Part shown: piece by piece, positions 6,990 to 15,749 of the stretch
Layout of the letters: each line of letters opens with the position of its first letter
Position numbering within the stretch: position 1 is the stretch's first letter
Source of the DNA: an uncultured Olsenella sp.
Lineage (GTDB): Bacteria > Actinomycetota > Coriobacteriia > Coriobacteriales > Atopobiaceae
DNA length: 64,000 nucleotides
Assembly (NCBI GenBank): GCA_949290055.1
Contig: CASEQJ010000003.1
Span: 1-64,000, forward strand
Reading direction: 5' to 3'
Position numbers and translations under genes: made by a program
Notes under the pieces: generated by a model
Databases searched by the model: none
What the model saw: the letters and a program-made list of their open reading frames with translations, nothing else
Told to the model about the DNA's origin: nothing

Positions 6990-8483
6990 ATGTCCGACTA
7001 TTTCGAAGAGCTTGAGGAGACGGCCGAGCGCGGACTCGAGCTCTGGGAGAGCCCGTCGGTGGCCCTTGGCGTCACCTACCGAGGCGAGACGGTCTTCTCG
7101 GGCGCCTTTGGCATGCGCGACGCTGAGCGCGGTCTTGCCGCGGACTCCCAGACGCTCTACCAGATCGCTAGCTGCACCAAGGCGTTCACGGCCGCGCTCT
7201 GCGCCCAGTTCGTGGACGAGGGCGCGCTCGATTGGGACACGCCCGTGCGCGAGTACCTCCCCGAGGCCCGCTTCTTTGATGACTACGCGACGCGGATGGT
7301 TTGCGTGCGCGACCTCCTCTGCCACCGAACGGGGCTGCCCCGTCACGAGTACTCCTGGTACGGTACCGACTACTCGCGTGACGACATTGTCTACAACCTG
7401 CGCTTCCTCGAGCCCAACCGACCGATTCGCACGAGCTTTCAGTACAACAACCAGTGCTACGTGCTCGCGGGTCGCGTTCTCGAGCGACTGAGCGGCGCGA
7501 CCTACGAGGAGCTGCTGAGGCAGCGCATTCTGGAGCCGCTGGGAATGACGCGCTCGTGCCTCTACGTCGACGACCTTGCCGAGGACTCCGACCATGCCGT
7601 CGGGTACGGGCGGCCCGACGGGGCTGACCCCCTGCGCGGCAGCGCCCCCATTCCGTACTACAAGAGTGTCGTCGAAGACCGCTCGGCGGGAGTTGGCTCC
7701 CCGTTTGCCCCGGCCGGGTGCATCAGCTCCTGCGTCGACGACCTGCTCGTGTGGGCTCGGCTCCACCTCGGCGACGAGGTGCCGGGCAAGGGCGTTCTCT
7801 CTGCGCGCGCCCTCGCCGAGCTTCACGCTCCGAACATGCTTTTGGGCGAGCCGCTCGACATGCCGCAGCCGGAGACCGCGTTCCATAGCTACGGTCTCGG
7901 CTGGTTCGTCGAGTCTTACCGCGGCCGCACCCTCGTCCAGCACAGCGGCAACATAGACGGCTTCTCGTCGTTTGTCGGCCTGCTTCCCGAGCTTGGCCTC
8001 GGCGTGGTTGCGCTCACGAACATGAACGGGAGCCTGCTGCACAACGCGCTCGCCCGCGAGGTCTTTGACCACTACCTTGGCGCGAGCGGCGGAGACTGGG
8101 TCGCGCGCTACCACGACCATGCCGTTAGGAAGGCCGAGAAGGACCGTGGGCTCGTGCGTCGCCTCACCGGCGAGCGAGTACCCGAAACCACGCCCTCCCA
8201 CGCGCTCGCCGACTACGTCGGCACCTATGCGCGCCCCGGCTACCGACCAGCACGCGTGACGCTCGAAGGAGGGTCCCTTCGCCTGGAGTTCAACGGCTGG
8301 AGCGCGCCTCTCAGCCACTTCTCCTATGACACCTTCGTCTTCGAGGCGGTTCTGGGGGAGCTGCCGCCCGGCATTCCCGTCCATTTCCGCCTCGCCGAGC
8401 CGGGCGGGGCGGTAGCAAGTCTGGCCCTGCCCCTCCACACCGAGCCGGACACCGACCTCGTGCGCTTCGCACGCGTGGGGTAG
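6990..8483 (+). CDS. Class C beta-lactamase/D-peptidase family serine hydrolase
   Basis: 497 residues with the serine beta-lactamase/PBP fold motifs: Ser61-Cys-Thr-Lys64 (SxxK nucleophile), Tyr152-Asn-Asn154 (YxN) and His318-Ser-Gly320 (the HxG variant of KTG). A C-terminal extension after about residue 400 matches the lipocalin-like domain often fused to this group. No signal peptide is evident, so a cytoplasmic D-amino-acid peptidase or esterase role fits better than drug resistance. It is co-directional with the dipeptide epimerase 28 bases upstream; GAGGGGG supplies the ribosome-binding site. Together they could process imported murein peptides. Confidence 0.87.
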   Translation: MSDYFEELEETAERGLELWESPSVALGVTYRGETVFSGAFGMRDAERGLAADSQTLYQIASCTKAFTAALCAQFVDEGALDWDTPVREYLPEARFFDDYATRMVCVRDLLCHRTGLPRHEYSWYGTDYSRDDIVYNLRFLEPNRPIRTSFQYNNQCYVLAGRVLERLSGATYEELLRQRILEPLGMTRSCLYVDDLAEDSDHAVGYGRPDGADPLRGSAPIPYYKSVVEDRSAGVGSPFAPAGCISSCVDDLLVWARLHLGDEVPGKGVLSARALAELHAPNMLLGEPLDMPQPETAFHSYGLGWFVESYRGRTLVQHSGNIDGFSSFVGLLPELGLGVVALTNMNGSLLHNALAREVFDHYLGASGGDWVARYHDHAVRKAEKDRGLVRRLTGERVPETTPSHALADYVGTYARPGYRPARVTLEGGSLRLEFNGWSAPLSHFSYDTFVFEAVLGELPPGIPVHFRLAEPGGAVASLALPLHTEPDTDLVRFARVG

Positions 8484-8537
8484 GCGTCGCCGAGTTTGTC
8501 GCACTGCGTGAATCCCATGGGCCTTGCGTGTCCGCGT

Positions 8538-8565
8538 TTGGCCCCGCGCTCTTCTCGCCTATACT
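8538..8565 (+). promoter_or_regulatory. Promoter of the VOC-protein/ABC-F operon
   Basis: TTGGCC (8538-8543) and TATACT (8560-8565) with a 16-base spacer, ending 27 bases before the VOC start codon. Confidence 0.6.
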
Positions 8566-8592
8566 GGTAGGGTTGACTACAGGGAGGAACGC

Positions 8593-8979
8593 ATGACTGC
8601 AACCGAAAACCCCGCCGAGCTCTTTGGGCTCAGGCTCGCGCACGTTGGCATTAACACGAACACGCCCGAGGAGGCTGCGGCCACGGCCGACGCGCTCTGC
8701 GCGCTGCTCGGAATCGCGCGCGGCGAGGAGCCGTTCCCGGTCTCTTCGTTCGCCGGCAGCCTCGTGGAGGTCATGAACAACGGCGGGCGGGGCGAGAAGG
8801 GCCACATAGGCCTGCACGTCGACGACATTGACGCCGCCCAGGCCTGGTACGAGGCGCGCGGCGTCGAGTTCAACGAGGCGTCGCGGACGCTCTGCCCCGA
8901 CGGCTCCGGCCGCACCTACCTGATCTACTTCAAGGAGGAGGTCGCGGGCTTCGCGATTCACCTCACCATAGCCGACTAG
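8593..8979 (+). CDS. VOC (glyoxalase/dioxygenase superfamily) protein
   Basis: 128 residues covering two beta-alpha-beta-beta-beta repeats. HVGINTN opens the first, and the second contains [20 protein letters not shown] and ends with FAIHLTIAD. Its shape resembles the small VOC proteins that databases link to KHG/KDPG aldolase, but there is no aldolase gene here, so the substrate is unknown. The candidate metal-side residues His (LAHVG), Glu (SLVEVM), His (KGHIGLHV) and the late FAIH are present. The start ATG follows AGGGAGGA; an in-frame upstream extension has no similarity and was discarded. An ABC-F gene begins 12 bases downstream, so they are co-transcribed. Confidence 0.85.
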   Translation: MTATENPAELFGLRLAHVGINTNTPEEAAATADALCALLGIARGEEPFPVSSFAGSLVEVMNNGGRGEKGHIGLHVDDIDAAQAWYEARGVEFNEASRTLCPDGSGRTYLIYFKEEVAGFAIHLTIAD

Positions 8980-8990
8980 CAGGGAAGCAC

Positions 8991-10982
8991 GTGATAGCGC
9001 TCGCAGACAAGATCTCCAAGTCCTTTGGCGGCCGCACCCTCTACACGGGTGCCACGCTGCAGCTGAACGCCGGTGAGCGCTGGGCGCTCGTCGGGCCAAA
9101 CGGCTCCGGCAAGACCACGCTCTTGCGCATACTCATGGGGGAGGAGAGCGCCGACGAGGGCACCGTGAGCTTCGCGCGCGACACCACCGTGGGCTATCTC
9201 GAGCAGGAGACGCACCTCGCGGGCGAGAAGAGCGCGCTTGCCGAGGTGGTCGACTCCGCGCACGAGGTCAAGGACATGGAGCGCCGCGTGCGCGAACTGG
9301 AGCGCCAGATCTCCGAGACCGCGCCCGGCGAGGAGCTCGACCGCCTGCTCGAGCGCTATGGCGCCGCGCAGGACCGCTTCGAGCGGCTCGGCGGCTACGA
9401 GCTCGAGGCGCGCGCCCGTCAGATCCTTGCGGGTCTCGGCTTTCCGGTGGAGGACTTCGACAAGCCCGCCTGCGACTTCTCGGGCGGCTGGCAGATGCGC
9501 ATTTCCCTCTCCAAGCTGCTGCTTCGCCACCCTGACCTGCTGCTTCTGGACGAGCCGACCAACCACCTCGACCTCGAGAGCGTCCGCTGGCTCGAGCAGT
9601 TCCTGTCGGGCTACGACGGCGCCGTGCTCCTCGTCTCGCACGACCGCGCGTTCATGGACGCCTGCGTCTCCCACGTGGCGGCCGTGGAGAACCGCCGCAT
9701 AACGACCTACACCGCAAACTACTCCGGCTACCTCAGGCAGCGCGAGGACAACCTCGAGCAGATGCGGGCCAAGCGCACCGCTCAGGAGCGCGAGATCGCG
9801 CACATGCAGGTGTTCGTCGACAAGTTTCGCTACAAGCCGACCAAGGCCGCGCAGGCACAGGAGCGCATGAAGAAGATCGAGCAGATCAAGAGCGAGCTCG
9901 TGATTCTGCCCGAGGGCACCAAGAAGGTGCACTTCTCGTTCCCGGAGCCCCCGCGTACCGGCGACGAGGTGGTGAGCCTCGAGGGCGTCTCCAAGTCCTT
10001 TGGCGAGAACCACGTCTACTCGGGCGTCGACCTCAAGCTCTACCGCGGCGACCACGTGGCGCTCACCGGACCCAACGGTGCCGGCAAGTCCACGCTCATG
10101 AAGCTCGTGAACGGGCTTCTCGCCCCGGACGAGGGTACGGTCGAGCTTGGCAAGAACGTCACGAAGGCCTACTACGCCCAGCACCAGCTCGAGCAGCTGA
10201 ACGAGGCGAACACCGTGCTCGCCGAGCTGGACTCGGTGGCTGCCGGCTGGACCACCTCCGAGGAGCGCCGTCTGCTCGGCGCCTTCCTGTTCCACGGCGA
10301 CGACGTCGAGAAGCGCGTGGGCGTGCTCTCCGGTGGCGAGCGGGCGCGCCTGGCGCTCGCGAAGATGCTTGTGGCGCCGGATCCGCTGCTTTTGCTCGAC
10401 GAGCCGACCAACCACCTCGACATTGACTCCGTCGACGTGCTCGAGCGCGCGCTCGTGGACTTCAAGGGCACGATCGTCTTGATCTCCCACGACGAGCACC
10501 TCGTGCGCGCCGTGGCCAACAAGGTCGTTGACGTGCGCGACCACAAGGTCACCGTCTACGAGGGGGACTACGACTACTTCCTCTTCAAGCGCGCGGAGCT
10601 CGAGGCCCGTGCCGCCGAGGAGGCCGCCTCTGCGCCCGCTCCCGCCGCCAAGGCCGCACCCGAGCCCGCCCAGCCCGCGACCGGGCGCAACGTGAAGACC
10701 CGCGAGCAGCGCCGCGCCGAGGCCGAGGAGCGCAACCGCCGCAACCGCGCGCTCAAGAAGGAGCGCGACCGCCTCAGGCAGGTCGAGGCGGCGCTCGAGC
10801 CCGCGCAGGCGCGCCTGGCGGAGCTCGAGACGCTCATGGCCGACCAGGAGCTCTACAACGACGCCAAGCGCTTCGACGAGTGCATGAGCGAGTACACGGC
10901 GCTCTCGAAGAAGGTGCCCGCGCTCGAGCAGGAGTGGCTCGAGCTGACCGAGAAGATCGAGGAGGCCTCATGTCCGGCGTGA
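8991..10982 (+). CDS. ABC-F ATPase, Uup/YfmR-like with C-terminal coiled coil
   Basis: 663 residues with two ABC ATPase domains and no membrane segment. Walker A is GPNGSGKTT at residues 35-43 and GPNGAGKST near 360; the signatures are FSGGWQMR and LSGGERAR, with [10 protein letters not shown] after each. The inter-domain linker around [19 protein letters not shown] is the P-site-tRNA interaction region of ABC-F proteins. An Ala/Pro-rich spacer at about residues 540-565 leads to a charged coiled coil that ends with [14 protein letters not shown] heptads. These proteins act on stalled ribosomes; antibiotic-resistance members exist but nothing marks this one as such. The GTG start has AGGGAAG upstream. 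A second ABC-F lies at 28412. Confidence 0.93.
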   Translation: MIALADKISKSFGGRTLYTGATLQLNAGERWALVGPNGSGKTTLLRILMGEESADEGTVSFARDTTVGYLEQETHLAGEKSALAEVVDSAHEVKDMERRVRELERQISETAPGEELDRLLERYGAAQDRFERLGGYELEARARQILAGLGFPVEDFDKPACDFSGGWQMRISLSKLLLRHPDLLLLDEPTNHLDLESVRWLEQFLSGYDGAVLLVSHDRAFMDACVSHVAAVENRRITTYTANYSGYLRQREDNLEQMRAKRTAQEREIAHMQVFVDKFRYKPTKAAQAQERMKKIEQIKSELVILPEGTKKVHFSFPEPPRTGDEVVSLEGVSKSFGENHVYSGVDLKLYRGDHVALTGPNGAGKSTLMKLVNGLLAPDEGTVELGKNVTKAYYAQHQLEQLNEANTVLAELDSVAAGWTTSEERRLLGAFLFHGDDVEKRVGVLSGGERARLALAKMLVAPDPLLLLDEPTNHLDIDSVDVLERALVDFKGTIVLISHDEHLVRAVANKVVDVRDHKVTVYEGDYDYFLFKRAELEARAAEEAASAPAPAAKAAPEPAQPATGRNVKTREQRRAEAEERNRRNRALKKERDRLRQVEAALEPAQARLAELETLMADQELYNDAKRFDECMSEYTALSKKVPALEQEWLELTEKIEEASCPA

Positions 10983-11263
10983 TCAGGGTCACCGCGCGCG
11001 TCTGCCGCGTCGTTGCCTGGGTGCTCGTTGCGCTCGTCGTCGCCGGCGCCGTGCTGCCCGCCGGGCCGCGCTCCCTTCTGCTCGGCGCCAACGGCCTGGT
11101 CTCGAGCCTTCTGCCCTCGGGCGTCTCCGGGCTCTTCGTGTTTGTCACGCCCTTCGGCGGGGCCTTCCGCGGCGACTTTGCCCTCGTCGCGCTCGCCCTG
11201 CTCGTACTGGACTGGCTGCTCTGCCACGTTGCGGCGTCGCTTGAGCGCGGCGCTCGGGGGTGA
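10970..11263 (+). CDS. Small two-helix membrane protein of unknown function
   Basis: 97 residues beginning at an ATG inside the last 13 bases of the ABC-F gene, with GGAGGCC just upstream. Two hydrophobic segments, about residues 12-32 ([18 protein letters not shown]) and 70-90 ([20 protein letters not shown]), flank a loop with FVTPFGGAF. No domain is recognised. Tight coupling on both sides places it with the ABC-F gene and the site-2 protease. A role as accessory to the protease is possible but only a guess. Confidence 0.72.
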   Translation: MSGVIRVTARVCRVVAWVLVALVVAGAVLPAGPRSLLLGANGLVSSLLPSGVSGLFVFVTPFGGAFRGDFALVALALLVLDWLLCHVAASLERGARG

Positions 11264-11265
11264 TC

Positions 11266-11958
11266 ATGGGCTACTCGGTCAACGCGCTGGTCTCCATAGC
11301 CATTACCGTCGCGCTCGTCATGTTCTCCGCTATCGTGCACGAGGTGGCGCACGGCTGGGCGGCGCTGCGCTGCGGCGACACCACGGCGCGCGACGCCGGG
11401 CGGCTCACGCTCGACCCGCGGGCCCACCTCGACGGGTTCGGGTCGATTCTGCTCCCGCTCGTCATGGCGCTTCTCGGCGGACCCGTCTTCGCCTTTGCCC
11501 GTCCCGTGCCCTACAACCCCAACCGGCTGAGGCACCCGCGCACCGACGAGGTTCTCGTCGCCCTGGCGGGTCCCGCCTCCAACCTGCTCCAGGCTGCGCT
11601 TGGCGCGCTGGTGCTGCGCCTTGCGTGGGACCCGCTCGCTGCCGCCCTCGCGACGGGGGCCGTCTCCTACCAGGTCGCGGGCTGGATTCTCACGATCCTC
11701 AGCACCTATGTCTCCGTGAACCTCGTGCTCTGCTTCTTCAACCTCGTCCCGCTCCCGCCGCTCGACGGCTCTAAGGTCGTGCTCTTCTTCCTGAGCGGCA
11801 AGGCGCGCGCGGCCTACTACCGCCTGCAGCAGTACGCCATGCCGATTCTCATTGTCGTCCTCTACGTCCTGCCGTCGCTTCTGGGCTTTGACCCGCTCGG
11901 AATCTACCTTGACTGGACCGCGGGCACCCTCTACGACCTGCTGTTGCTGGGGGTGTGA
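11266..11958 (+). CDS. Site-2-protease family zinc metalloprotease (M50, YwhC-like)
   Basis: 230-residue intramembrane protease. The zinc site HEVAH is at residues 25-29 in the first transmembrane segment and the third ligand Asp167 lies in NLVPLPPLDGSKV. About five hydrophobic segments are visible; there is no PDZ domain, unlike RseP. I prefer the ATG at 11266, five bases after GGGGG, over the overlapping GTG at 11260. This gene commonly stands just before scpA in Gram-positive genomes, as here, but its substrate is not known. Confidence 0.9.
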   Translation: MGYSVNALVSIAITVALVMFSAIVHEVAHGWAALRCGDTTARDAGRLTLDPRAHLDGFGSILLPLVMALLGGPVFAFARPVPYNPNRLRHPRTDEVLVALAGPASNLLQAALGALVLRLAWDPLAAALATGAVSYQVAGWILTILSTYVSVNLVLCFFNLVPLPPLDGSKVVLFFLSGKARAAYYRLQQYAMPILIVVLYVLPSLLGFDPLGIYLDWTAGTLYDLLLLGV

Positions 11959-11960
11959 GC

Positions 11961-12812
11961 ATGGCCTCCTACCGTGTGAGCACCCAGGCCTACTCCGGTC
12001 CCTTTGACCTTCTCCTCCAGCTCGTGAGCCGCCAGCGCGTCACCATAGGCTCGATCTCGATCTCCGAGGTGGCGGCTCAGTACCTCGAGGAGGTCGAGCG
12101 CATGCGCGACCTCGACCTCGACGTCGCGAGCGACTTCGTGCTCGTCGCCTCGACGCTGCTCGACATAAAGGCCGCCTCGCTCGTCCCCGACGAGCCGCTG
12201 CCCGCGCGCGACGAGGAGCTTGACGAGGAGGACATGGACCTCGAGGGGCTCTCCCCGGACGAGGCACGCGAGGTGCTCATTGCCCGCCTCATTGCCTACA
12301 AGCAGTTCAGGGGCGCCGCGGCCGCCCTCGGCGCGCGCGCCGAGGCGGAATCGCGCATGCTCGCGCGGACCGTGGGCGCCGACCCCGAGTTTCTCGACCT
12401 CATGCCCGACTACCTCGAGGGAATCACGCTGAGGAGCCTTGCCGTCATCTGCGCCGACATAGACAGCCAGCGGCAGTCCTTCCTGCTGGAGGCCGAGCAC
12501 GTCGCGCCAAAGCGCGTCCCGGTCGCGCTCACGATCGCGGCGGTCGACCGGCTGGTGCGCGGGCGGGGCAGCGTCACCTTCACCGAGCTGCTCGACGGAC
12601 AGGACACGCCCGAGGCCGTCGTCGCGAACTTCCTCGCCATTCTCGAGCTCTACAAGCGCGGCCTGGTGGACGTGCGGCAGAGCGAGCTCTTTGGCGAGAT
12701 CGACGTCTCTCACGTGGAGGGCGCGCCCGCCTACGAGCTCGACGATTCGGTCCTGGCTGAGCTCGACGAGGGCCAGCCGGACGAGAGGAACCAGGAGGTT
12801 CAACATGGCTGA
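11961..12812 (+). CDS. scpA: Segregation and condensation protein A (kleisin)
   Basis: 283 residues. The N-terminal helical domain starts with the family hallmark YSGPFDLLLQLV and continues with the SISISEVAAQYL region; a Glu/Asp-rich middle segment lies at about residues 75-110, and the C-terminal winged helix (VTFTELLDG, AVVANFLAILELYKRG) contacts the SMC head. ScpA bridges SMC with ScpB in chromosome condensation and segregation. The ATG follows GGGGGTG. It begins right behind the protease gene and overlaps scpB by eight bases, giving translational coupling that fits a fixed complex stoichiometry. Confidence 0.95.
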   Translation: MASYRVSTQAYSGPFDLLLQLVSRQRVTIGSISISEVAAQYLEEVERMRDLDLDVASDFVLVASTLLDIKAASLVPDEPLPARDEELDEEDMDLEGLSPDEAREVLIARLIAYKQFRGAAAALGARAEAESRMLARTVGADPEFLDLMPDYLEGITLRSLAVICADIDSQRQSFLLEAEHVAPKRVPVALTIAAVDRLVRGRGSVTFTELLDGQDTPEAVVANFLAILELYKRGLVDVRQSELFGEIDVSHVEGAPAYELDDSVLAELDEGQPDERNQEVQHG

Positions 12813-13503
12813 CATGACGCGGATCGAGTCCGGCTCGCTCAAGGGCCTGCTCGAGGCGCTGCTGCTCGTCTCTGACGACTCGGTGCCGGCGACCGACCTC
12901 GCGCGCGCGGCCGGGGTCGACCCGGGTGACGCCGCACAGGCCCTCGCCGAGCTCTCGGCGGAGTATGCCGACGCCAACCGCGGCTTTCAGCTCCGCGAGG
13001 TCGCCGGCGGCTGGCGCCTCTTCACGCACCCCGCCTACCATGACCAGGTCGCCGACTACGTGCTCTCCTGGGACACGCGGCGCCTCTCGCAGGCCGCGCT
13101 CGAGACGCTCGCCGTGATCGCCTACCACCAGCCCGTCACCCGCGAGGGGGTGCGCGCCATTCGCGGCGTCAACTCCGACGGCGTGATCGCGTCCCTGCGC
13201 GAGAAGGGCCTGGTGCGGGAGGTCGGCCGCGACCGCGACCACGGTGGCGCCCAGCTGTGGGGAACCACGCGCCTGTTCCTGGAGCACTTTGGCCTCAAGA
13301 GCCTGCGCGAGCTGCCCCCGCTCGAGGACTTCGCCCCTGACGAGGAATCCCGGCGCTTCATTCGCGAGCGCCTCTCCGGCCGCTCGATCTCCTCCACGCT
13401 CGAGGAGGCGGCCGAGGACATGGACGACGAGCGCGAGCTGCTCGACGACTACGAGACCGTCGGGGACGACGGGCGCGACCAGGCGGACGCGGCAGATGAG
13501 TGA
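12805..13503 (+). CDS. scpB: Segregation and condensation protein B
   Basis: 232 residues with two winged-helix domains: LKGLLEALLLVSDDSV at the N-terminus and the second around ALETLAVIAYHQPVTR and IRGVNSDGVI. ScpB dimerises and binds the ScpA kleisin in the SMC complex. AGGAGG at 12793-12798 sets the start inside scpA. The C-terminal 40 residues are highly acidic. It overlaps rluB by eight bases. Confidence 0.95.
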   Translation: MADMTRIESGSLKGLLEALLLVSDDSVPATDLARAAGVDPGDAAQALAELSAEYADANRGFQLREVAGGWRLFTHPAYHDQVADYVLSWDTRRLSQAALETLAVIAYHQPVTREGVRAIRGVNSDGVIASLREKGLVREVGRDRDHGGAQLWGTTRLFLEHFGLKSLRELPPLEDFAPDEESRRFIRERLSGRSISSTLEEAAEDMDDERELLDDYETVGDDGRDQADAADE

Positions 13504-14332
13504 CCCCATTCGCGAGAGCGGGATCTACCCCATGCGCCTCCAGCGCTTTCTTGCGCGCGCCGGCGTCGCGAGCCGACGCGGCTCGGAGCGCCTCATGACC
13601 GAGGGCCGCGTGCGCGTGAACGGCGTCGTGGTGAGCGAGCTCGGCAGCAAGGTCGACCCCGAGCGCGACGAGGTGACCGTCGACGGGCGCCCGGTGCGGC
13701 TTGAGGGCGGCTCCGTCTGCCTCATGCTCAACAAGCCCGCCGGCTACGTCACCACCATGAGCGACCCGCAGGGACGTCCCACGGTCGCCGAGCTCGTACC
13801 CACGCGCGAGCACCCCGGGCTCTTCCCGGTGGGGCGCCTCGACCTCGACACGACGGGTCTTCTTCTCTTCACGACCGACGGTGACCTCGGCCAGGCGCTG
13901 CTGCACCCCTCGCGTCACGTGGAGAAGCACTACGTCGCGCTCGTCAGCGGCACGCCCACCGAGCGCGAGCTCGACCGGCTCCGTCGGGGTATCATGCTTG
14001 AGGACGGGCCGGCCGCGCCCGCCAAGGCGCGGCTGATCGGTCCCGACGAGAGGCTCTTCTCGGCGGTCGCCCCGCGCGGCGCGGGCAGGACCGGGGGAGG
14101 CGAGCCCAACGCCGTCGTCGGGCTCGCCATTCACGAGGGGCGCAAGCACCAGGTAAAGAAAATGCTCCTCGCGATCGGACACCGCGTGCTCGCCCTGCAC
14201 CGCGACGCCTTTGGGCCGCTTGGCCTCACGGGTGTGCGCGAGGGGGAGTGGCGCGAGCTCACAACGCGCGAGCGCGCCTCGCTCGAGGCGCTCTGTGACA
14301 GGACAAGGAGTGACCATGATCGTTGCAATTGA
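13496..14332 (+). CDS. rluB: 23S rRNA pseudouridine synthase, RluB/RsuA family
   Basis: 278 residues. An S4 RNA-binding domain covers about residues 13-60 (RLQRFLARAGVASRRG); the catalytic domain contains GRLDLDTTGLLL with Asp116 as the nucleophile, followed by LIHEGRKHQVKKML-like residues that complete the active site. RluB makes a pseudouridine in 23S rRNA near the peptidyl-transferase region. The scpA-scpB-rluB-cmk order is widely conserved. The start overlaps the scpB stop by eight bases. Confidence 0.93.
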   Translation: MSDPIRESGIYPMRLQRFLARAGVASRRGSERLMTEGRVRVNGVVVSELGSKVDPERDEVTVDGRPVRLEGGSVCLMLNKPAGYVTTMSDPQGRPTVAELVPTREHPGLFPVGRLDLDTTGLLLFTTDGDLGQALLHPSRHVEKHYVALVSGTPTERELDRLRRGIMLEDGPAAPAKARLIGPDERLFSAVAPRGAGRTGGGEPNAVVGLAIHEGRKHQVKKMLLAIGHRVLALHRDAFGPLGLTGVREGEWRELTTRERASLEALCDRTRSDHDRCN

Positions 14333-15026
14333 CGGACCGTCCGGGTCGGGCAAGTCCTCCGTCGCGCGCGAGGTCGCGCGGCGCTGCGGGCTCACCTACC
14401 TCGACACCGGAGCCATGTACCGCTCCGTTGCGCTCGCCTGCCTCGAGCGCGGCGTGGACGTCGGCGACGCCGAGGCCGTGGCCGAGGTGGCCCGCGACCT
14501 CACGATAGAGTTCAAAAGCGAGAAGGACGCGCAGCGCGTGAGCGTGAACGGCGCGGACGTCACCGACGAGATCCGCACGCCCGAGGTCGAGTGGGCGGTC
14601 TCTCCCGTCTCCGCGATCCCTGCGGTGCGCGAGACCATGGTCGCCCTCCAGCGCCAGGCCGGAGAGCGCGGCGACGTGGTCGCCGAGGGCCGAGACATTG
14701 GGACGGTCGTGTTCCCGCGCGCGGACGTGAAGGTGTTTCTCAGCGCCTCGCCCGAGGCCCGCGCACGCAGGCGCGCGGTGCAGCGCGGCGGCGGCAACCT
14801 CGCGACGGGGGAGACGGTTGCGGTTGACGCGGAGGCCGAGCGGCAGATCCTCGCCGACCTCGTGCGCCGCGACGAGTACGACTCCTCGCGCGAGGCCTCG
14901 CCGCTGCGGCCCGCCGAGGACGCCACTCGCATAGACTCCTCCGAGCTTGGCTTCGAGGAGGTCGTGGACGCGGTTCTCTCGCTCTCGCCCGAGCTGCGCG
15001 AGCGCGCGGAGAGGAGGGCCTCATGA
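14316..15026 (+). CDS. cmk: Cytidylate kinase
   Basis: 236 residues; phosphorylates CMP and dCMP. The P-loop GPSGSGKSS is at residues 6-14, followed by the CMP-binding LDTGAMYRSV and EGRDIGTVVFP motifs and the lid region around RDEYDSSREASPLRPAEDA. AAGGAG upstream and a 17-base overlap with rluB define the start. Confidence 0.96.
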   Translation: MIVAIDGPSGSGKSSVAREVARRCGLTYLDTGAMYRSVALACLERGVDVGDAEAVAEVARDLTIEFKSEKDAQRVSVNGADVTDEIRTPEVEWAVSPVSAIPAVRETMVALQRQAGERGDVVAEGRDIGTVVFPRADVKVFLSASPEARARRRAVQRGGGNLATGETVAVDAEAERQILADLVRRDEYDSSREASPLRPAEDATRIDSSELGFEEVVDAVLSLSPELRERAERRAS

Positions 15027-15748
15027 GCGACGCCAAGACGGAGGGCCGCATGCGCGCCTTTGCCGGCAACACCTTTGACGACTACTACGACCACGACATT
15101 CGCGAGCACCCGTTGCCTGGCAGGCTCTTCATAGGGGCCGTCGTCCGCATTCTGTGGGTGGTCACGAAGTTCCTGTGGCCCTGGCGCTTCGAGAACGCCG
15201 AGCTGCTCACCAACGACGCGCGCGGCCGCGTGATAATCATGAACCACGAGTCCATGCTCGACCCGGTCGTGCTCGTCGTGACGCTGTGGCTCGCCGGCGT
15301 GCCCGTGCGCACCGTCTACAAGGGCGATTTTGACAAGATCAAGCCCGCCACGTGGCTCTTCTCGCGCGCGGGGGGCTTTCCCGTCCAGCGCGGCACGGCC
15401 GACATGAAGACCGTGCGCCGCGCCCGCGCCATGCTCATGCGCGGCGAGTGCGTCCTGATCTACCCCGAGGGCACCCGCGTCCGCGACGACGCCGACCAGG
15501 AGGCCCATGGCGGCTACGCGATCATGGCACAGCTCGCCAAGGCGCCGGTCCAGCCCGTGGCCATAATCGGAGCCCGTCACCTGCGCTTTCGCAGGCCCGT
15601 CTACGTGCGTGCCGAGAAGCCCGTAGAATGGTCGGAGATCGGCGCCGAGAAGCGCAAGGAGCAGCTCGCCGAAATGGAGCGCATTGGCATGGCGCGCGTC
15701 TACGAGCTGCGCGACCAGCTGCGCGCGGACTACCCCGGGGTGGACTGA
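15023..15748 (+). CDS. plsC: 1-acyl-sn-glycerol-3-phosphate acyltransferase
   Basis: 241 residues. The acyltransferase H-x4-D motif is His75-Glu-Ser-Met-Leu-Asp80 in NHESMLDP, and block III is VLIYPEGTR. A hydrophobic stretch at about residues 32-55 anchors it to the membrane. It makes phosphatidic acid from the lysophosphatidate formed by PlsY (gene at 19863). An ATGA overlap couples it to cmk. Confidence 0.92.
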   Translation: MSDAKTEGRMRAFAGNTFDDYYDHDIREHPLPGRLFIGAVVRILWVVTKFLWPWRFENAELLTNDARGRVIIMNHESMLDPVVLVVTLWLAGVPVRTVYKGDFDKIKPATWLFSRAGGFPVQRGTADMKTVRRARAMLMRGECVLIYPEGTRVRDDADQEAHGGYAIMAQLAKAPVQPVAIIGARHLRFRRPVYVRAEKPVEWSEIGAEKRKEQLAEMERIGMARVYELRDQLRADYPGVD

Positions 15749-15749
15749 C

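Noticed and set aside
5777..6991. N-terminal 400 residues of the 1031-residue minus-strand open frame continuing upstream of the acyltransferase
   Set aside because: It is exactly antisense to the dipeptide epimerase, has no domain similarity and shows the Leu/Val/His/Ala-rich composition typical of GC-rich antisense frames.
6990..8483. Beta-lactam resistance gene
   Set aside because: SxxK, YxN and HxG motifs are present, but there is no export signal and the HSG motif and context fit a D-peptidase or esterase better.
8991..10982. Ribosome-protection antibiotic-resistance ABC-F
   Set aside because: The C-terminal coiled coil and housekeeping context match Uup/YfmR-type proteins; no attenuation leader or mobile element is present.
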